A DNA stretch of 64,000 nt from the NCBI RefSeq assembly GCF_003999195.1, contig NZ_RJVR01000254.1, positions 1-64,000 of the forward strand. Direction: 5' to 3'. Made by a program: the position numbers and the translations under genes. Under the pieces are notes generated by a model. That model saw nothing but the letters and a program-made list of their open reading frames with translations, was not told the DNA's origin and did not search any database. Within the stretch, counting starts at the first letter, position 1; every line of letters starts with the position of its first letter. This document shows, piece by piece, positions 24,822 through 33,317 of the stretch. The DNA comes from Streptomyces soli (GTDB lineage Bacteria; Actinomycetota; Actinomycetes; Streptomycetales; Streptomycetaceae).

Positions 24822-26435
24822 TCAGCCGACGGAGAGAGTCGCCAGGTTCAGCGTGGCCGGCGTGCTCACCACATGTGACTCGGCGACGCCCTTCAGCCAG
24901 GGCTGGGCGACCATGAAGTCGTCCTCGTTGATCAGGTTGTCCCAGCAGCCGGACTGCGCGGCGAGCTGCCCGACCTGGGAGAACACAGAGGTGCTGCCGG
25001 TCGACAGCCCCTGGTCGACCAGCTTGTTGAGCTGGGGCGTGGAGCACTGGAAGTAGTTCAGACCGCCGCCGGTGACGTAGCTGATGTGCGCCCACATGTA
25101 CGGCGGCGCGGCGTCAGGCCAGCCTGTCGTCAGCAGCATGTCAGGTGCGCCTTGGAGGTTCGTGACCCAGCCGAAGATCTGCGAAGTCGGGTAGCTCTGC
25201 ACCTTTACGGTGACGCCGTAGTTGGCCAGCTGCGCCGAGAGCAGGTTCGCTACCACCTGGTTGTCCGACTGGCTGGAGTCGTAGCCGACGGTCAGCGCGC
25301 GCTGGGATGCAGGCAATGACTGCACGATCTTCTGGAGCGCGGATGGGCTGTAGGGGATGTTCTGCTTGGCCAGGCTCGGCGCCATCACGTTCGCCGGGTA
25401 AGCCTGGCTCGCTTTCTGCGCCCGGCCGGCGAAGACCTGGTTGTAGATCTGGTCGACGTTGACGGCCTGGAGGAGCGCCTGCCGGTTCGCCTGGTTGGCG
25501 AGCATCCCGTTGTGCGGATTGACGTACAGGAAGTCCGAGATCATCGACGGCAGCGAATAGGACTTCAATGCCTTGCTCTTGCGGTAGGACTGCACCGCGG
25601 ACTGCGGCAGATCGTGCAGGACGGCCGCCAGGTCGCCCTTGTTCAGCAGCAGCTGCTGGGTGGAGGTGTCGGCCACCACGGGGAGGTCCACGGTGGTGAA
25701 GTAGGGCTTGGCACCCCAGTACTTCGCATACGCCGTGAGCTGGTACTGGGAACCGGTCTTGGCCTCGGTGAGCTGGTAGGGGCCGGTGCCCAGATCGTGG
25801 GTGCGCAGATAGGTCTGGGTATGGTCCTTGCCGGCATGCTGGGCCAGCCCGGTCGGGCTCATCATCTTCGGCCCGTACGGCGAGGCCATGTAGTCCGGGA
25901 ACTGGGCGTTGGACTGCTTGAGCGTAACGGTCACACCGTAGGAGCCCTGGGCGGTGACCGATTTGACGTTCTGGACCATATAGGCCGGCCCTGAGTTGAC
26001 CGCCAGCCGGCGGTCGAAAGAGGCTTTGACGGCCGCCGAGGTGAAGGGCGTTCCGTCGTGGAAGGTCACCCCGTGGCGCAGCTGGAAGGTGAAGACGCTG
26101 TTGTTCTTCGATGCCTTCCAGCTGGTGGCGAGGTTGCTGATGATCTTCGGCTGGGCGGTTCCGGGCTGGTACTGCAGCAGCCCCTGATAGGTGTTGTTGG
26201 TGAGCAGCAGCCCCTGCCCGGCGTAATAGATGTCCGGGTCCGGCGGCTGTCCGGGGTCCTGCAGGAAAGAGAGCTTCAGCACATGGTCGGTGGGTGCCGC
26301 ACCGCCCGTCGGCTGCGATGAGCTGGACTGCGATGAGCACGCGCTCGCGAGAAGCATGCCCAGACCGGCGGCGATGGCACCGGCCATTCGGATCCGGGAT
26401 GTGCGCTTGGTCAATGGAGTGTTGCTGGTCGTCAT
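24822..26435 (-). CDS. Peptide/opine ABC transporter substrate-binding lipoprotein (family 5)
   Basis: The 537-residue protein has a lipoprotein signal (AGAIAAGLGMLLASACSS, Cys about residue 33) and the SBP family 5 signature: TYQGLLQYQ, SWKASKNNSVFTFQLRHGVT, FHDGTPFTSAAVKASFDR, TGPYQLTEAK and PALNQANRQALLQAV-type region (ANRQALLQAVNVDQIY). It captures a di- or oligopeptide-like ligand outside the membrane for the two permeases and fused ATPase of the same operon. Its start overlaps the end of the hydrolase gene by 4 bases (ATGA-type). Asn/Gln/Ser content is higher than in neighbours, and codon use is slightly less GC-biased. Confidence 0.9.
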   Translation of the reverse strand: MTTSNTPLTKRTSRIRMAGAIAAGLGMLLASACSSQSSSSQPTGGAAPTDHVLKLSFLQDPGQPPDPDIYYAGQGLLLTNNTYQGLLQYQPGTAQPKIISNLATSWKASKNNSVFTFQLRHGVTFHDGTPFTSAAVKASFDRRLAVNSGPAYMVQNVKSVTAQGSYGVTVTLKQSNAQFPDYMASPYGPKMMSPTGLAQHAGKDHTQTYLRTHDLGTGPYQLTEAKTGSQYQLTAYAKYWGAKPYFTTVDLPVVADTSTQQLLLNKGDLAAVLHDLPQSAVQSYRKSKALKSYSLPSMISDFLYVNPHNGMLANQANRQALLQAVNVDQIYNQVFAGRAQKASQAYPANVMAPSLAKQNIPYSPSALQKIVQSLPASQRALTVGYDSSQSDNQVVANLLSAQLANYGVTVKVQSYPTSQIFGWVTNLQGAPDMLLTTGWPDAAPPYMWAHISYVTGGGLNYFQCSTPQLNKLVDQGLSTGSTSVFSQVGQLAAQSGCWDNLINEDDFMVAQPWLKGVAESHVVSTPATLNLATLSVG

Positions 26436-27070
26436 ATCAGTGTCTCCGCTGGGGCCGGGCTTCGCTCGGCGGCCAGCCGAGCGAAGGCATCAAGAATCTG
26501 CGCGGTTGTCCGGCGCGCGCCCGCCTGCAAGTACTCCATGGCCTCCAGCGCCGCGTCGTGCCGGGCCTGGTTGGAACCGCCGACGCAGTCCTCGACCACG
26601 CGGACGTAGTAGTCGCGCTGGTGCGCGTCGGCGAAGGTGTAATGGACGCACACATCCGTGTAGACACCGATGAGCACCAGCGTGGAGACTCCCAGACCGC
26701 GCAGCAGGATCTCGAAGTCGGTGCCGATGAAGCCGGAGTAGCGGCGCTTGACGATATGGGCCTCACCCTGCGCGGGCCGCAGAGTCGGCCACAGCTCGGT
26801 CGCCTCCTCCCCCTCCACGCAGTGCGGCCCCTCGGCACCGTCAAGCTCACGGCCGAAATCCACGCCGCTGCGCCGATGCACCTCCTGGAAGAAGACGACG
26901 GGCACCTGCGCCTCGCGGGCAGCCGCGACGAGCTGTTCGGCCCGTTCGACGCGCTCCTGCCAGCCAGGCATATGTGTGATGCCGGCGATGTCGGGCGACA
27001 TCGAGATACCTTGCTGGATGTCGACGACGATCAGCGCGGGGTCGCCGACGAACAGGGGTTGCTGGGGCAA
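26432..27070 (-). CDS. Isochorismatase-like cysteine hydrolase
   Basis: From the TTG at 27070 the protein is 212 residues, normal for the family. The catalytic triad is complete: Asp in ALIVVDIQQG, Lys in AHIVKRRYSGF, Cys in LIGVYTDVCVHYTFADA. TTG is preferred because AAGGAG lies 5 bases before it; an ATG at 27124 would overlap the permease gene and has no ribosome site. Enzymes of this fold include isochorismatase, nicotinamidase and N-carbamoyl or ureido amidases. Its place between transporter genes suggests it hydrolyses an amide bond in the imported compound. Confidence 0.87.
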   Translation of the reverse strand: MPQQPLFVGDPALIVVDIQQGISMSPDIAGITHMPGWQERVERAEQLVAAAREAQVPVVFFQEVHRRSGVDFGRELDGAEGPHCVEGEEATELWPTLRPAQGEAHIVKRRYSGFIGTDFEILLRGLGVSTLVLIGVYTDVCVHYTFADAHQRDYYVRVVEDCVGGSNQARHDAALEAMEYLQAGARRTTAQILDAFARLAAERSPAPAETLI

Positions 27071-27116
27071 GTGATCTCCTTGCGGTCTGGGGTGTGGTGC
27101 CGGGTCGCGCGCCTCG

Positions 27117-28112
27117 TCAGACATCGATCCGCGGATCCGCGGCGGCCTGGAGCAGGTCCACCACCGTGTTGATCAGGACGTAACCGATTCCCAGTACAAG
27201 CGTCACGGCGGCGATGGCGGGGAAGTCCGCGACCGGGATGCTCTGGGTCATGTACTGGCCCATGCCGGGCCAGGAGAAGACCTGCTCGATGACGAGCACA
27301 CCGCCGAACATCAGACCCGCCTGAAGGCCTGTCATGGACAGTGCGGGGCCGATCGCGTTGCGGATCACATGCCGGATGAGCACCTGCCGCTCCCGCTGCC
27401 CCTTCGCCCGCGCGGTCCGCGCGTAGTCGCTGCGGAGCTCGCTGACCAGACTCGACCGCAGCACCCGGCCGATCGAGACAGCGGGGCCGATCGCCAACGC
27501 CAGGGCGGGCAACAGCAGGTGGCTCAGCGCGTCGGTGACGACGTTGAACTGGCCGGCAAGGAGCCCGTCGATGGTCAGCAGGCCGGTGGGGCCGGTTGGC
27601 GGATTGTGGATGCTGGTCCGCCCTGTCGCCGGTAGCCACCCAAGGTTCACGAAGAACAGCAAGATGCCGCCGATCGCGAGCAGGAACGGCGGCATCGACG
27701 CGCCGACGAACAGGATCAGCCGGAACAGCCAGGAGCCCGGCCACCGCAGGGTCGTCGCGACAGCCAGCAGCACGGCCAGGATGAGCGCGAATATCAATCC
27801 GTACAGCGTCAGCTCGGCGGTGGCGGGGAAGGCCGTCCCCAGGTCGGAGCTGAGCGGATTGCGCGTGCGGTAGGAAGTGCCGAGATCGCCGTGGAGCAGC
27901 CCGGCCAGGTAGTGCAAGTACTGCGCGGTTATCGGCTGGTCCAGGCCGAGAACGTGCCGCTCCGCGGCGACTGCCTGGGCCGACGCGCTCTGGCCGAGCA
28001 TGGCGTGGACCGGGTCGAGCGGCGAGATCTTCTGCAGCCCGAACATCACGGCGGTAAGAGCCAATATGATCACGACCATGGCGCCTAGGCGCTTGCCTGC
28101 CAGTTGGAGCAC
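27117..28112 (-). CDS. Dipeptide/oligopeptide ABC permease (DppB-like)
   Basis: The 331-residue protein has six membrane helices. Typical features are the long first periplasmic loop with HVLGLDQPITAQYLHYLAGL and GDLGTSYRTRNPLSSDL, the EAA-type loop RSDYARTARAKGQRERQVLI, and the ending FPAIAAVTLVLGIGYVLINT then DLLQAAADPRIDV. GTG 28112 is preceded by AAGGAG at 6 bases. It pairs with the DppC-like permease upstream in the operon. Confidence 0.92.
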   Translation of the reverse strand: MLQLAGKRLGAMVVIILALTAVMFGLQKISPLDPVHAMLGQSASAQAVAAERHVLGLDQPITAQYLHYLAGLLHGDLGTSYRTRNPLSSDLGTAFPATAELTLYGLIFALILAVLLAVATTLRWPGSWLFRLILFVGASMPPFLLAIGGILLFFVNLGWLPATGRTSIHNPPTGPTGLLTIDGLLAGQFNVVTDALSHLLLPALALAIGPAVSIGRVLRSSLVSELRSDYARTARAKGQRERQVLIRHVIRNAIGPALSMTGLQAGLMFGGVLVIEQVFSWPGMGQYMTQSIPVADFPAIAAVTLVLGIGYVLINTVVDLLQAAADPRIDV

Positions 28113-28153
28113 AGGGGACTCCTTGGGTAGTGGGAGTGGTGGGACGGCGTGAC

Positions 28154-29026
28154 CTATCGGTCTTCCATGAGGTTGCGGATGGCGTCGCCCGCCAGGTTTC
28201 CGACCATGGCCAGCACCAGCACGGCCAGGCCCGGCATCGTCGGAATCCACCACTGCTGCAGCAGGTACGACAGGTTGCGCGCGGCGTCGGCGCCGAGCTC
28301 CGGGGTAGGGGCCGGCTGCCCCAGCCCGAGGAACGACAGCGCGGCCAGGGTGAGAACGAGGTTCCCCACGTCCAGGCTCGCGGTGACCACGGTCGCGGGC
28401 ACCGCGCCGGGGGCCAGGTGCCGTAGCGCGACGCGGAACGTTCCCGCACCGGCGAGCCGGGCGGCCTCCACATGTGGCCTGGCGGCCAGCGCCCGGACCT
28501 CACCACGGACGATTCGGGCATAGAACGGCCACCACACGATGGAGACGGCGAGCAGCGTGTGGACGAACCCGGGGCCGAGCGCTGCCACGATGGCGATCGC
28601 CAGTACCGGAGCGGGCAGTGCCAGGAACCCGTCGGTGATGCGCATCAGTACGTTGTCCACGATGCCGCCGAAGGTCCCGGCGACCACGCCGATGATCCCG
28701 CCGATGATCACGCCGCCGACTATCACGAGCAGCGCCGCGAACCAGCTGGCTTGCAGACCGTACAGCACTCGGCTGAGCACATCGCGGCCGATGCCGTCCG
28801 TGCCGAGGAGAAATCCGCCCTGCCCTGGGGCGAGTTGCGGCTGACCCACCGGTTGCAGGGGGTCATGCGGGGCGAGCACGGGTGCAAGGAGGGCCACCAG
28901 CGTGACGACGCCCAGCAGCCCCGCGATCGACCAGTTGGCCCACCGGGCGGCATTCGCCGGCAGCAGCCGGGCGCTTCGCCGCCGGGCCGCCAGCGGAGCG
29001 GCCAGTTGAGGTTCGGCCACGGCCAT
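28154..29026 (-). CDS. Dipeptide/oligopeptide ABC permease (DppC-like)
   Basis: The 290-residue protein shows the DppC pattern: cytoplasmic N-terminus, one helix, then LGTDGIGRDVLSRVLYGLQ, four helices and an EAA-type loop VRALAARPHVEAARLAGAGT. ALSFLGLGQPAPTPELGADA and PGLAVLVLAMVGNLAGDAIR close the domain. Its ATG directly follows the TAA of the fused ATPase gene with no gap, and the next permease starts 41 bases after its stop, so all are co-transcribed. Confidence 0.92.
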   Translation of the reverse strand: MAVAEPQLAAPLAARRRSARLLPANAARWANWSIAGLLGVVTLVALLAPVLAPHDPLQPVGQPQLAPGQGGFLLGTDGIGRDVLSRVLYGLQASWFAALLVIVGGVIIGGIIGVVAGTFGGIVDNVLMRITDGFLALPAPVLAIAIVAALGPGFVHTLLAVSIVWWPFYARIVRGEVRALAARPHVEAARLAGAGTFRVALRHLAPGAVPATVVTASLDVGNLVLTLAALSFLGLGQPAPTPELGADAARNLSYLLQQWWIPTMPGLAVLVLAMVGNLAGDAIRNLMEDR

Positions 29027-31108
29027 TTAGATCAACTCCGGTTTCAGACAGGCCACAGCGCGATCGTGGGCCGTGCGCAGCCGCACCGGCCGCAGCCTGA
29101 GCTCCGAGTCGGCGCAGGCGTCGTCGGCCAGCGGGCAACGGGGGTGGAAGGCGCAGCCGGACGGGGGAGCCAGCGGGCTGGCCGGCTCGCCGGTCAGCAC
29201 CATGGGGGCGGCTCCTGCCTCGGGAACCGCGCTGAGCAGCGCCTTGGTGTACGGGTGCGCGGGCTGGCTCACCACGCGCTCGGCCGGCCCCAGCTCAACG
29301 ATATTGCCGAGGTACATCACCGCAATGCGGTCGCCGACGACGCGGGCAACGGACAGGTCGTGCGTCACAAAGACCACCGACATGCCCAACTGGCGCCGCA
29401 GCCGGCCGATGAGATTGAGCACGCCTGCGGCCAGCGACACGTCCAGTGCGCTGGTCGGCTCGTCGCACAGCAGCACCTGAGGAGGGATCACCGTCGCCCT
29501 GGCCAGGGCGACGCGCTGTCGCTGGCCGCCGGAGAGCTGGCGGGAGCGCGCCTGCGCCACCTCGGCAGGCAGCCCGACCTGCGCCAGGGCAGCCACGACG
29601 CGCTCCTGGCGCTCGGCGCGGGACAACCCCTCGCCGCGCAGCCGTTCATCGATCAGCGCGCCGACGGTCATCCACGGGGTCAGGGACGCGCCGGCATCCT
29701 GGAACACCATCTGCGGGCGGGTGCTTCCACCCAGCACGACCTCTCCGTGGTCGGCCCGCTCCAGTCCGGCCATGACCCGCAGCAGTGTCGACTTGCCCGA
29801 GCCGCTCTCCCCGACGATCGCCACCGACTCCCCGGCCGCCACGTCGAGGTCGATCTCGCGCAGCGCTTGCAGGTCCTTGCGCCGGCCGCGCCCGGCCTTG
29901 ACCCGGAACGTCCTGCGGATCTGCCGCACCCACACGGCCGACGCCGCACCCGGGGCGTCGGCTGCGGCCGGTACGGCGGATTCGGGGTCGGCTGCATCGG
30001 CCTGAGGCGCGTCCTGCCCGCCGGCATCCTGCTCGCCGGCGTCCTGCTCGCCGGCGTCGGGGGCCGGGCGACGGGCCCGGACCACCTCGGCCGGGAGCAC
30101 ACACGCGCTCAGGTGCCCGGGGATGACCGGTACCGGATCGGGCAGGAGTTGGGTGCAATCGTCGGTGGCCAGATCGCACCGTGGCTGGAAGGGACATCCG
30201 GGTGGCGGTGCGACCGGGCTCGGCACCTCACCACGAAGCGTCGACAGCGTCCCGGTCCTGGGCGAGGTCAGCGACAGTCGGGAGCGCATCAGCCCCAGGC
30301 TGTACGGGTGTGCTGCGCTGCGCAGCACGGTGTCGGTCGGGCCGGACTCGGCCAGTCGGCCCGCGTACATCACGGCGATCCGGTCCGCCACCTGTGCGGC
30401 CACGCCCAGGTCGTGGGTGATGAGCAGGAAGCTGCACCCGATTTCGTCGACCAGGGACCGCAGCAGGGTCAGTACCTGGCTCTGCACCATGACGTCCAGA
30501 GCTGTGGTGGGCTCGTCGGCAATCACCAGCGATGGGTTGCCGGCCACAGCCATGGCGATCATGACGCGTTGCCGGAGCCCGCCGGACAGCTCGTGCGGGA
30601 AGCTGGACATCCGCCGTTCGGCGTCGGATATGCCGACGGCGCGCAACAGCCGTACGGCCTCCTCGGTCGACCCAGCGGCCTCGATGACCTGCCGGCCGAC
30701 GCGCATCGTCGGATTCAGCGATGTCATCGGGTCCTGGAATACCGAACCGAGATGCTCCTTCCGTACCCGCCTGCGAAGGTCCGCGGAGCCATGCAGCATG
30801 TCCTTGCCAGCAACCGCGACCCGGCCGGAGGTGTGCTCCAGCGTGTCCTCAGGCAGCAGGCCCAGCAACGACATGCCCAGCACGCTCTTGCCTGAGCCGG
30901 ACTCGCCCACCAGGCCGAGGATCTCCCCGGGCCGGATGTCCAGGCTGACCCCGCGCACGGCGTGGATCCGCCGATTGCCCCGCCGGAAGGTCACCGCGAG
31001 GTTTTCGACCTCGGCGACCGTCCCGGGCCGCGCGGGGGAAAAGGACACGTCCGGATGCGGCGGCGCCGCACCGGCCTCCTCTTCACCCGAGCTGACATGA
31101 CGCATCAT
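29027..31108 (-). CDS. Fused peptide ABC ATPase (DppD-DppF in one chain)
   Basis: The 693-residue protein has two complete ABC domains in tandem. Each has Walker A GESGSGKS, a signature (LSGGLRQRVMIAMA in the first, LSGGQRQRVALARA in the second), Walker B and switch His (ITHDLGV, VTHDLSV). Each half ends with the oligopeptide-binding zinc-like region (PPGCPFQPRCDLATDDC and PSGCAFHPRCPLADDAC). A linker rich in DAGEQDAGEQDAGGQDA repeats joins them. ATG 31108 follows GGGAG; the open frame continues to 31375 without coding character. It is the first gene of the operon and energises both permeases. Confidence 0.93.
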   Translation of the reverse strand: MMRHVSSGEEEAGAAPPHPDVSFSPARPGTVAEVENLAVTFRRGNRRIHAVRGVSLDIRPGEILGLVGESGSGKSVLGMSLLGLLPEDTLEHTSGRVAVAGKDMLHGSADLRRRVRKEHLGSVFQDPMTSLNPTMRVGRQVIEAAGSTEEAVRLLRAVGISDAERRMSSFPHELSGGLRQRVMIAMAVAGNPSLVIADEPTTALDVMVQSQVLTLLRSLVDEIGCSFLLITHDLGVAAQVADRIAVMYAGRLAESGPTDTVLRSAAHPYSLGLMRSRLSLTSPRTGTLSTLRGEVPSPVAPPPGCPFQPRCDLATDDCTQLLPDPVPVIPGHLSACVLPAEVVRARRPAPDAGEQDAGEQDAGGQDAPQADAADPESAVPAAADAPGAASAVWVRQIRRTFRVKAGRGRRKDLQALREIDLDVAAGESVAIVGESGSGKSTLLRVMAGLERADHGEVVLGGSTRPQMVFQDAGASLTPWMTVGALIDERLRGEGLSRAERQERVVAALAQVGLPAEVAQARSRQLSGGQRQRVALARATVIPPQVLLCDEPTSALDVSLAAGVLNLIGRLRRQLGMSVVFVTHDLSVARVVGDRIAVMYLGNIVELGPAERVVSQPAHPYTKALLSAVPEAGAAPMVLTGEPASPLAPPSGCAFHPRCPLADDACADSELRLRPVRLRTAHDRAVACLKPELI

Positions 31109-31162
31109 TCTTTGACTCCCTTGCTCCGCCACTGGCGTCCATGGCGACCGCGATGCCGGGCG

Positions 31163-31226
31163 CCCATTCCGCTTGCGCGGGAATGGGTGCGGCCCGCGGG
31201 TCGACGTGCTGCCGGGAGACAGCACG
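31163..31226 (-). promoter_or_regulatory. Two small hairpins in the leader of the ABC operon
   Basis: CCCATTCC/GGAATGGG (31163-31187) and CGTGCTG/CAGCACG (31205-31226) lie 55-118 bases before the ATPase start. They could be operator-like dyads or leader RNA stems. Nothing ties them to a known riboswitch. Confidence 0.35.
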
Positions 31227-31390
31227 ACCCGTGACGTCCGCCCGTCCCGTGGGCAGAATTCCGAACAGCAGCAAGGGACTTTGGGGCCATTCGTCCGGCA
31301 GTGCCCTGCTCGTCGGTCAGATGAAGATCCAACGGCCGTCGTATTACCGGCCACTATTGGACGCGTTTCGGACAAGTAAATGAGACGGTC

Positions 31391-32170
31391 TTACCGCGTC
31401 AATCGCATTAACTGCCTGCGGCCCGGATCGCGACGTGCCCTGCTACGGCACTCGAGCGGCTGGCCCCCAACTCCGGACCGTCTAACGTTTTGCCCAGCAT
31501 TTGGCGGGCATTTGGCCGCCCGCATACCTGCCGAGGCACGGGCCCACTTCAGCATCTTGTGCCGCCGCAGGTGAGCCCGTATGCGGACGAGCATCTGCGC
31601 CCGGGAGGCGGCGCGCTGCTGCCCCTGTGGAGCACGGCGCCGGGGGTTCGCGGCAGACGGCTGGGCGGTGGTTGGCGGCAGGGTGTGCATCTGCTGCGCG
31701 CCGCCGCGCCAGGCCGCGTCGGCGAACCAGTCAGCCACCCCTTGTGCGTTGGGACGGTCCTCGGGCCGCTTGGCCAGCATCCGGAGCAGGTACTGCTCGA
31801 ACGCGCCGGGCAGCTGAGGGCACCGTAGTGAAGCGGGCGGGGGCGGGGCGTCGACGTGCAGGTGCAGTACGGCGGGGGCGGTGTCCGCCTGGAAGGGGGG
31901 TTCGCCGGCCAGCAGTTGGTGGAGGACACAGCCGAGGGCGTAGACGTCGGAGCCGGGCCCGGCGGGCTTGCCGAGCGCGCGCTCGGGAGCGAGGTTGGGC
32001 TGGTGCCCACGATCTGGCCGGTGCTGGTAAGCGCCGGCCGAGGCATCGTCAACGAACCGGGCGATGCCGAAGTCGCCTACCTTCAACGTCCCGAGGGCAT
32101 CCTGCATCAGGTTGTCGGGTTTGATGTCGCGGTGGACCACTCCCTGGCGGTGGGCCGCGGCCAGGCCGGC
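31391..32170 (-). pseudogene. Ser/Thr protein kinase C-lobe remnant
   Basis: The frame starts directly in the catalytic loop (LAAAHRQGVVHRDIKPDNL) and lacks the whole N-lobe with its ATP-binding glycine loop and lysine. KVGDFGIARFVDDAS follows normally. For about 12 codons around 32010-32045 the conserved activation segment (TSTGQIVGTS) is then in a different frame, after which LAPERALGKPAG, SDVYALGCVLHQLL and RMLAKRPEDRPNA return to the first frame. Two compensating frameshifts plus the missing N-lobe make it inactive. The tail after about residue 180 is basic and disordered, without a membrane helix. Confidence 0.8.
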
Positions 32171-32194
32171 CGGGCAACCAGGCCGCGAGCGGGA

Positions 32195-32237
32195 AGCCCC
32201 GGTCGTCCGCCACGGGGGGAGGCGGACGACCGGGGCT
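32195..32237. terminator. Perfect 17-bp stem-loop
   Basis: AGCCCCGGTCGTCCGCC and its exact complement flank a 9-base loop. It lies immediately upstream of the point where kinase homology begins, so it may mark the deletion boundary as well as act as a terminator for minus-strand transcripts from the pspAB side. Confidence 0.6.
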
Positions 32238-32347
32238 GCCATGTGCCGCACTAGGATGCGGCCCCACCCCGACCGGCATTTCCCCCCACGGGAACGCCAG
32301 ACCGGGACAGAAACCCGCCCACGGGTCAGGTCCGGGGCGAAGGACGG

Positions 32348-32725
32348 TCACTGCCTGAGCAGCGCGTCCATCCACCACAGCGCCGCCGGGCCCAGAAGTG
32401 TCACACCTGGCAGCGGCGATTTCTGAAAAGTCGCAGCGCTCGATGCCCTCGCCGCGCCCGCGAGGTTGTCGATGGCCTTGATGGTGGCCGTCACCTTGAC
32501 TGTTGCAGGGGCGCAATACGGCTCCGCCCCACGCCAGGCTGCCGCCCTGCGAACTTGCTGCACTTGCGGCGGAGACACCTGGCTCGCAGCGCTCGAAGCC
32601 ACGAAAAGTGAGGTAGCCGCCCCAAGCTGGTCCGGCCTGACTCCGCTCTCTGCGAGTAACTTCAAGAGCCGGTCTGATGGACCATCATTGAGGCTGATCC
32701 CCGTCAGCCACTCCCCCGCCTTCAA
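32348..32725 (-). CDS. Small hypothetical protein downstream of pspAB
   Basis: From the TTG at 32725, right after the pspAB stop, a frame of 125 residues runs to 32348 (KAGEWLTGISLNDGPSDRLL, LLAESGVRPDQLGAATSLFV, and so on). It has plausible amino-acid balance but no recognised motif, and the start has only GAGGA about 7 bases upstream within pspAB. Third-position GC is lower than in neighbours (many codons end in A or T), matching the 3' part of pspAB next to it. It may be an island gene or non-coding. Confidence 0.35.
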   Translation of the reverse strand: MKAGEWLTGISLNDGPSDRLLKLLAESGVRPDQLGAATSLFVASSAASQVSPPQVQQVRRAAAWRGAEPYCAPATVKVTATIKAIDNLAGAARASSAATFQKSPLPGVTLLGPAALWWMDALLRQ

Positions 32726-32729
32726 GGTC

Positions 32730-33317
32730 TCAGTCCTCTGTCCCGGGTGCACCCCAGACGGGGAACCAGCGAGACAGATCCTCCTCGACTCGAAGATCAT
32801 TCCTGAGTAGGGCAGCGACCTGAAGTTCGAGGGCGTTGTCACGTTTCTGCTGGCCAGGGCGCTTACACACCGGATAGAACGTGCCGCGTTTGTAGAGGTA
32901 GACCAGCGCCAGCGAGCGGCCCTCCGCATCCCGGAAGCCGGCCAGCGAGCAGAGCAGCTGCGGCCCGAAGCCATGGCTCTCCAGCGCCGAGTTCACCGCG
33001 TGCAGGTCGGTGACCAGGGACGCCATGTCGTCCGGGGCGTGCCGTAGAAGCAGCCAGGTGTAGCCGTATGAATCCCGGGTGGACTCCACGGGCGCGCTGT
33101 CCTCGCCGGTGTCCATGTCCAGGAGCTGCCGTACGTCCTGCTGGACCTCCGCGAAGGCGCCGCCCTCGACGGCCGCGAAGCACACCGAGCCCAGGCCCGT
33201 CGGCTTGAAGCCGGCCGCCGCTTCGAGGGTGATCGCAGCCGACGGCAGCCCGAAGAGCTGGTCGAGGTCCGGCTTGACGGGTTTGCTGCGGCCGAGCAGC
33301 ACATCCAGGAAACCCAT
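32730..33317 (-). CDS. pspAB: PspA-associated protein PspAB
   Basis: The 195-residue protein matches the Streptomyces family found beside htpX (MGFLDVLLGRSKPVKPDLDQ, LFGLPSAAITLEA, GLGSVCFAAVEGGAFAEVQQ). It is linked with the phage-shock/envelope stress protein PspA; molecular role unclear. Its ATG overlaps the htpX stop by one base, so it is coupled to the protease. Oddly, the 3' third (32730 to about 32890) uses more A/T-ending codons than the 5' part, and a second, GC-richer copy of this end lies at 23185-23330, which suggests the 3' end was replaced. Confidence 0.8.
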   Translation of the reverse strand: MGFLDVLLGRSKPVKPDLDQLFGLPSAAITLEAAAGFKPTGLGSVCFAAVEGGAFAEVQQDVRQLLDMDTGEDSAPVESTRDSYGYTWLLLRHAPDDMASLVTDLHAVNSALESHGFGPQLLCSLAGFRDAEGRSLALVYLYKRGTFYPVCKRPGQQKRDNALELQVAALLRNDLRVEEDLSRWFPVWGAPGTED

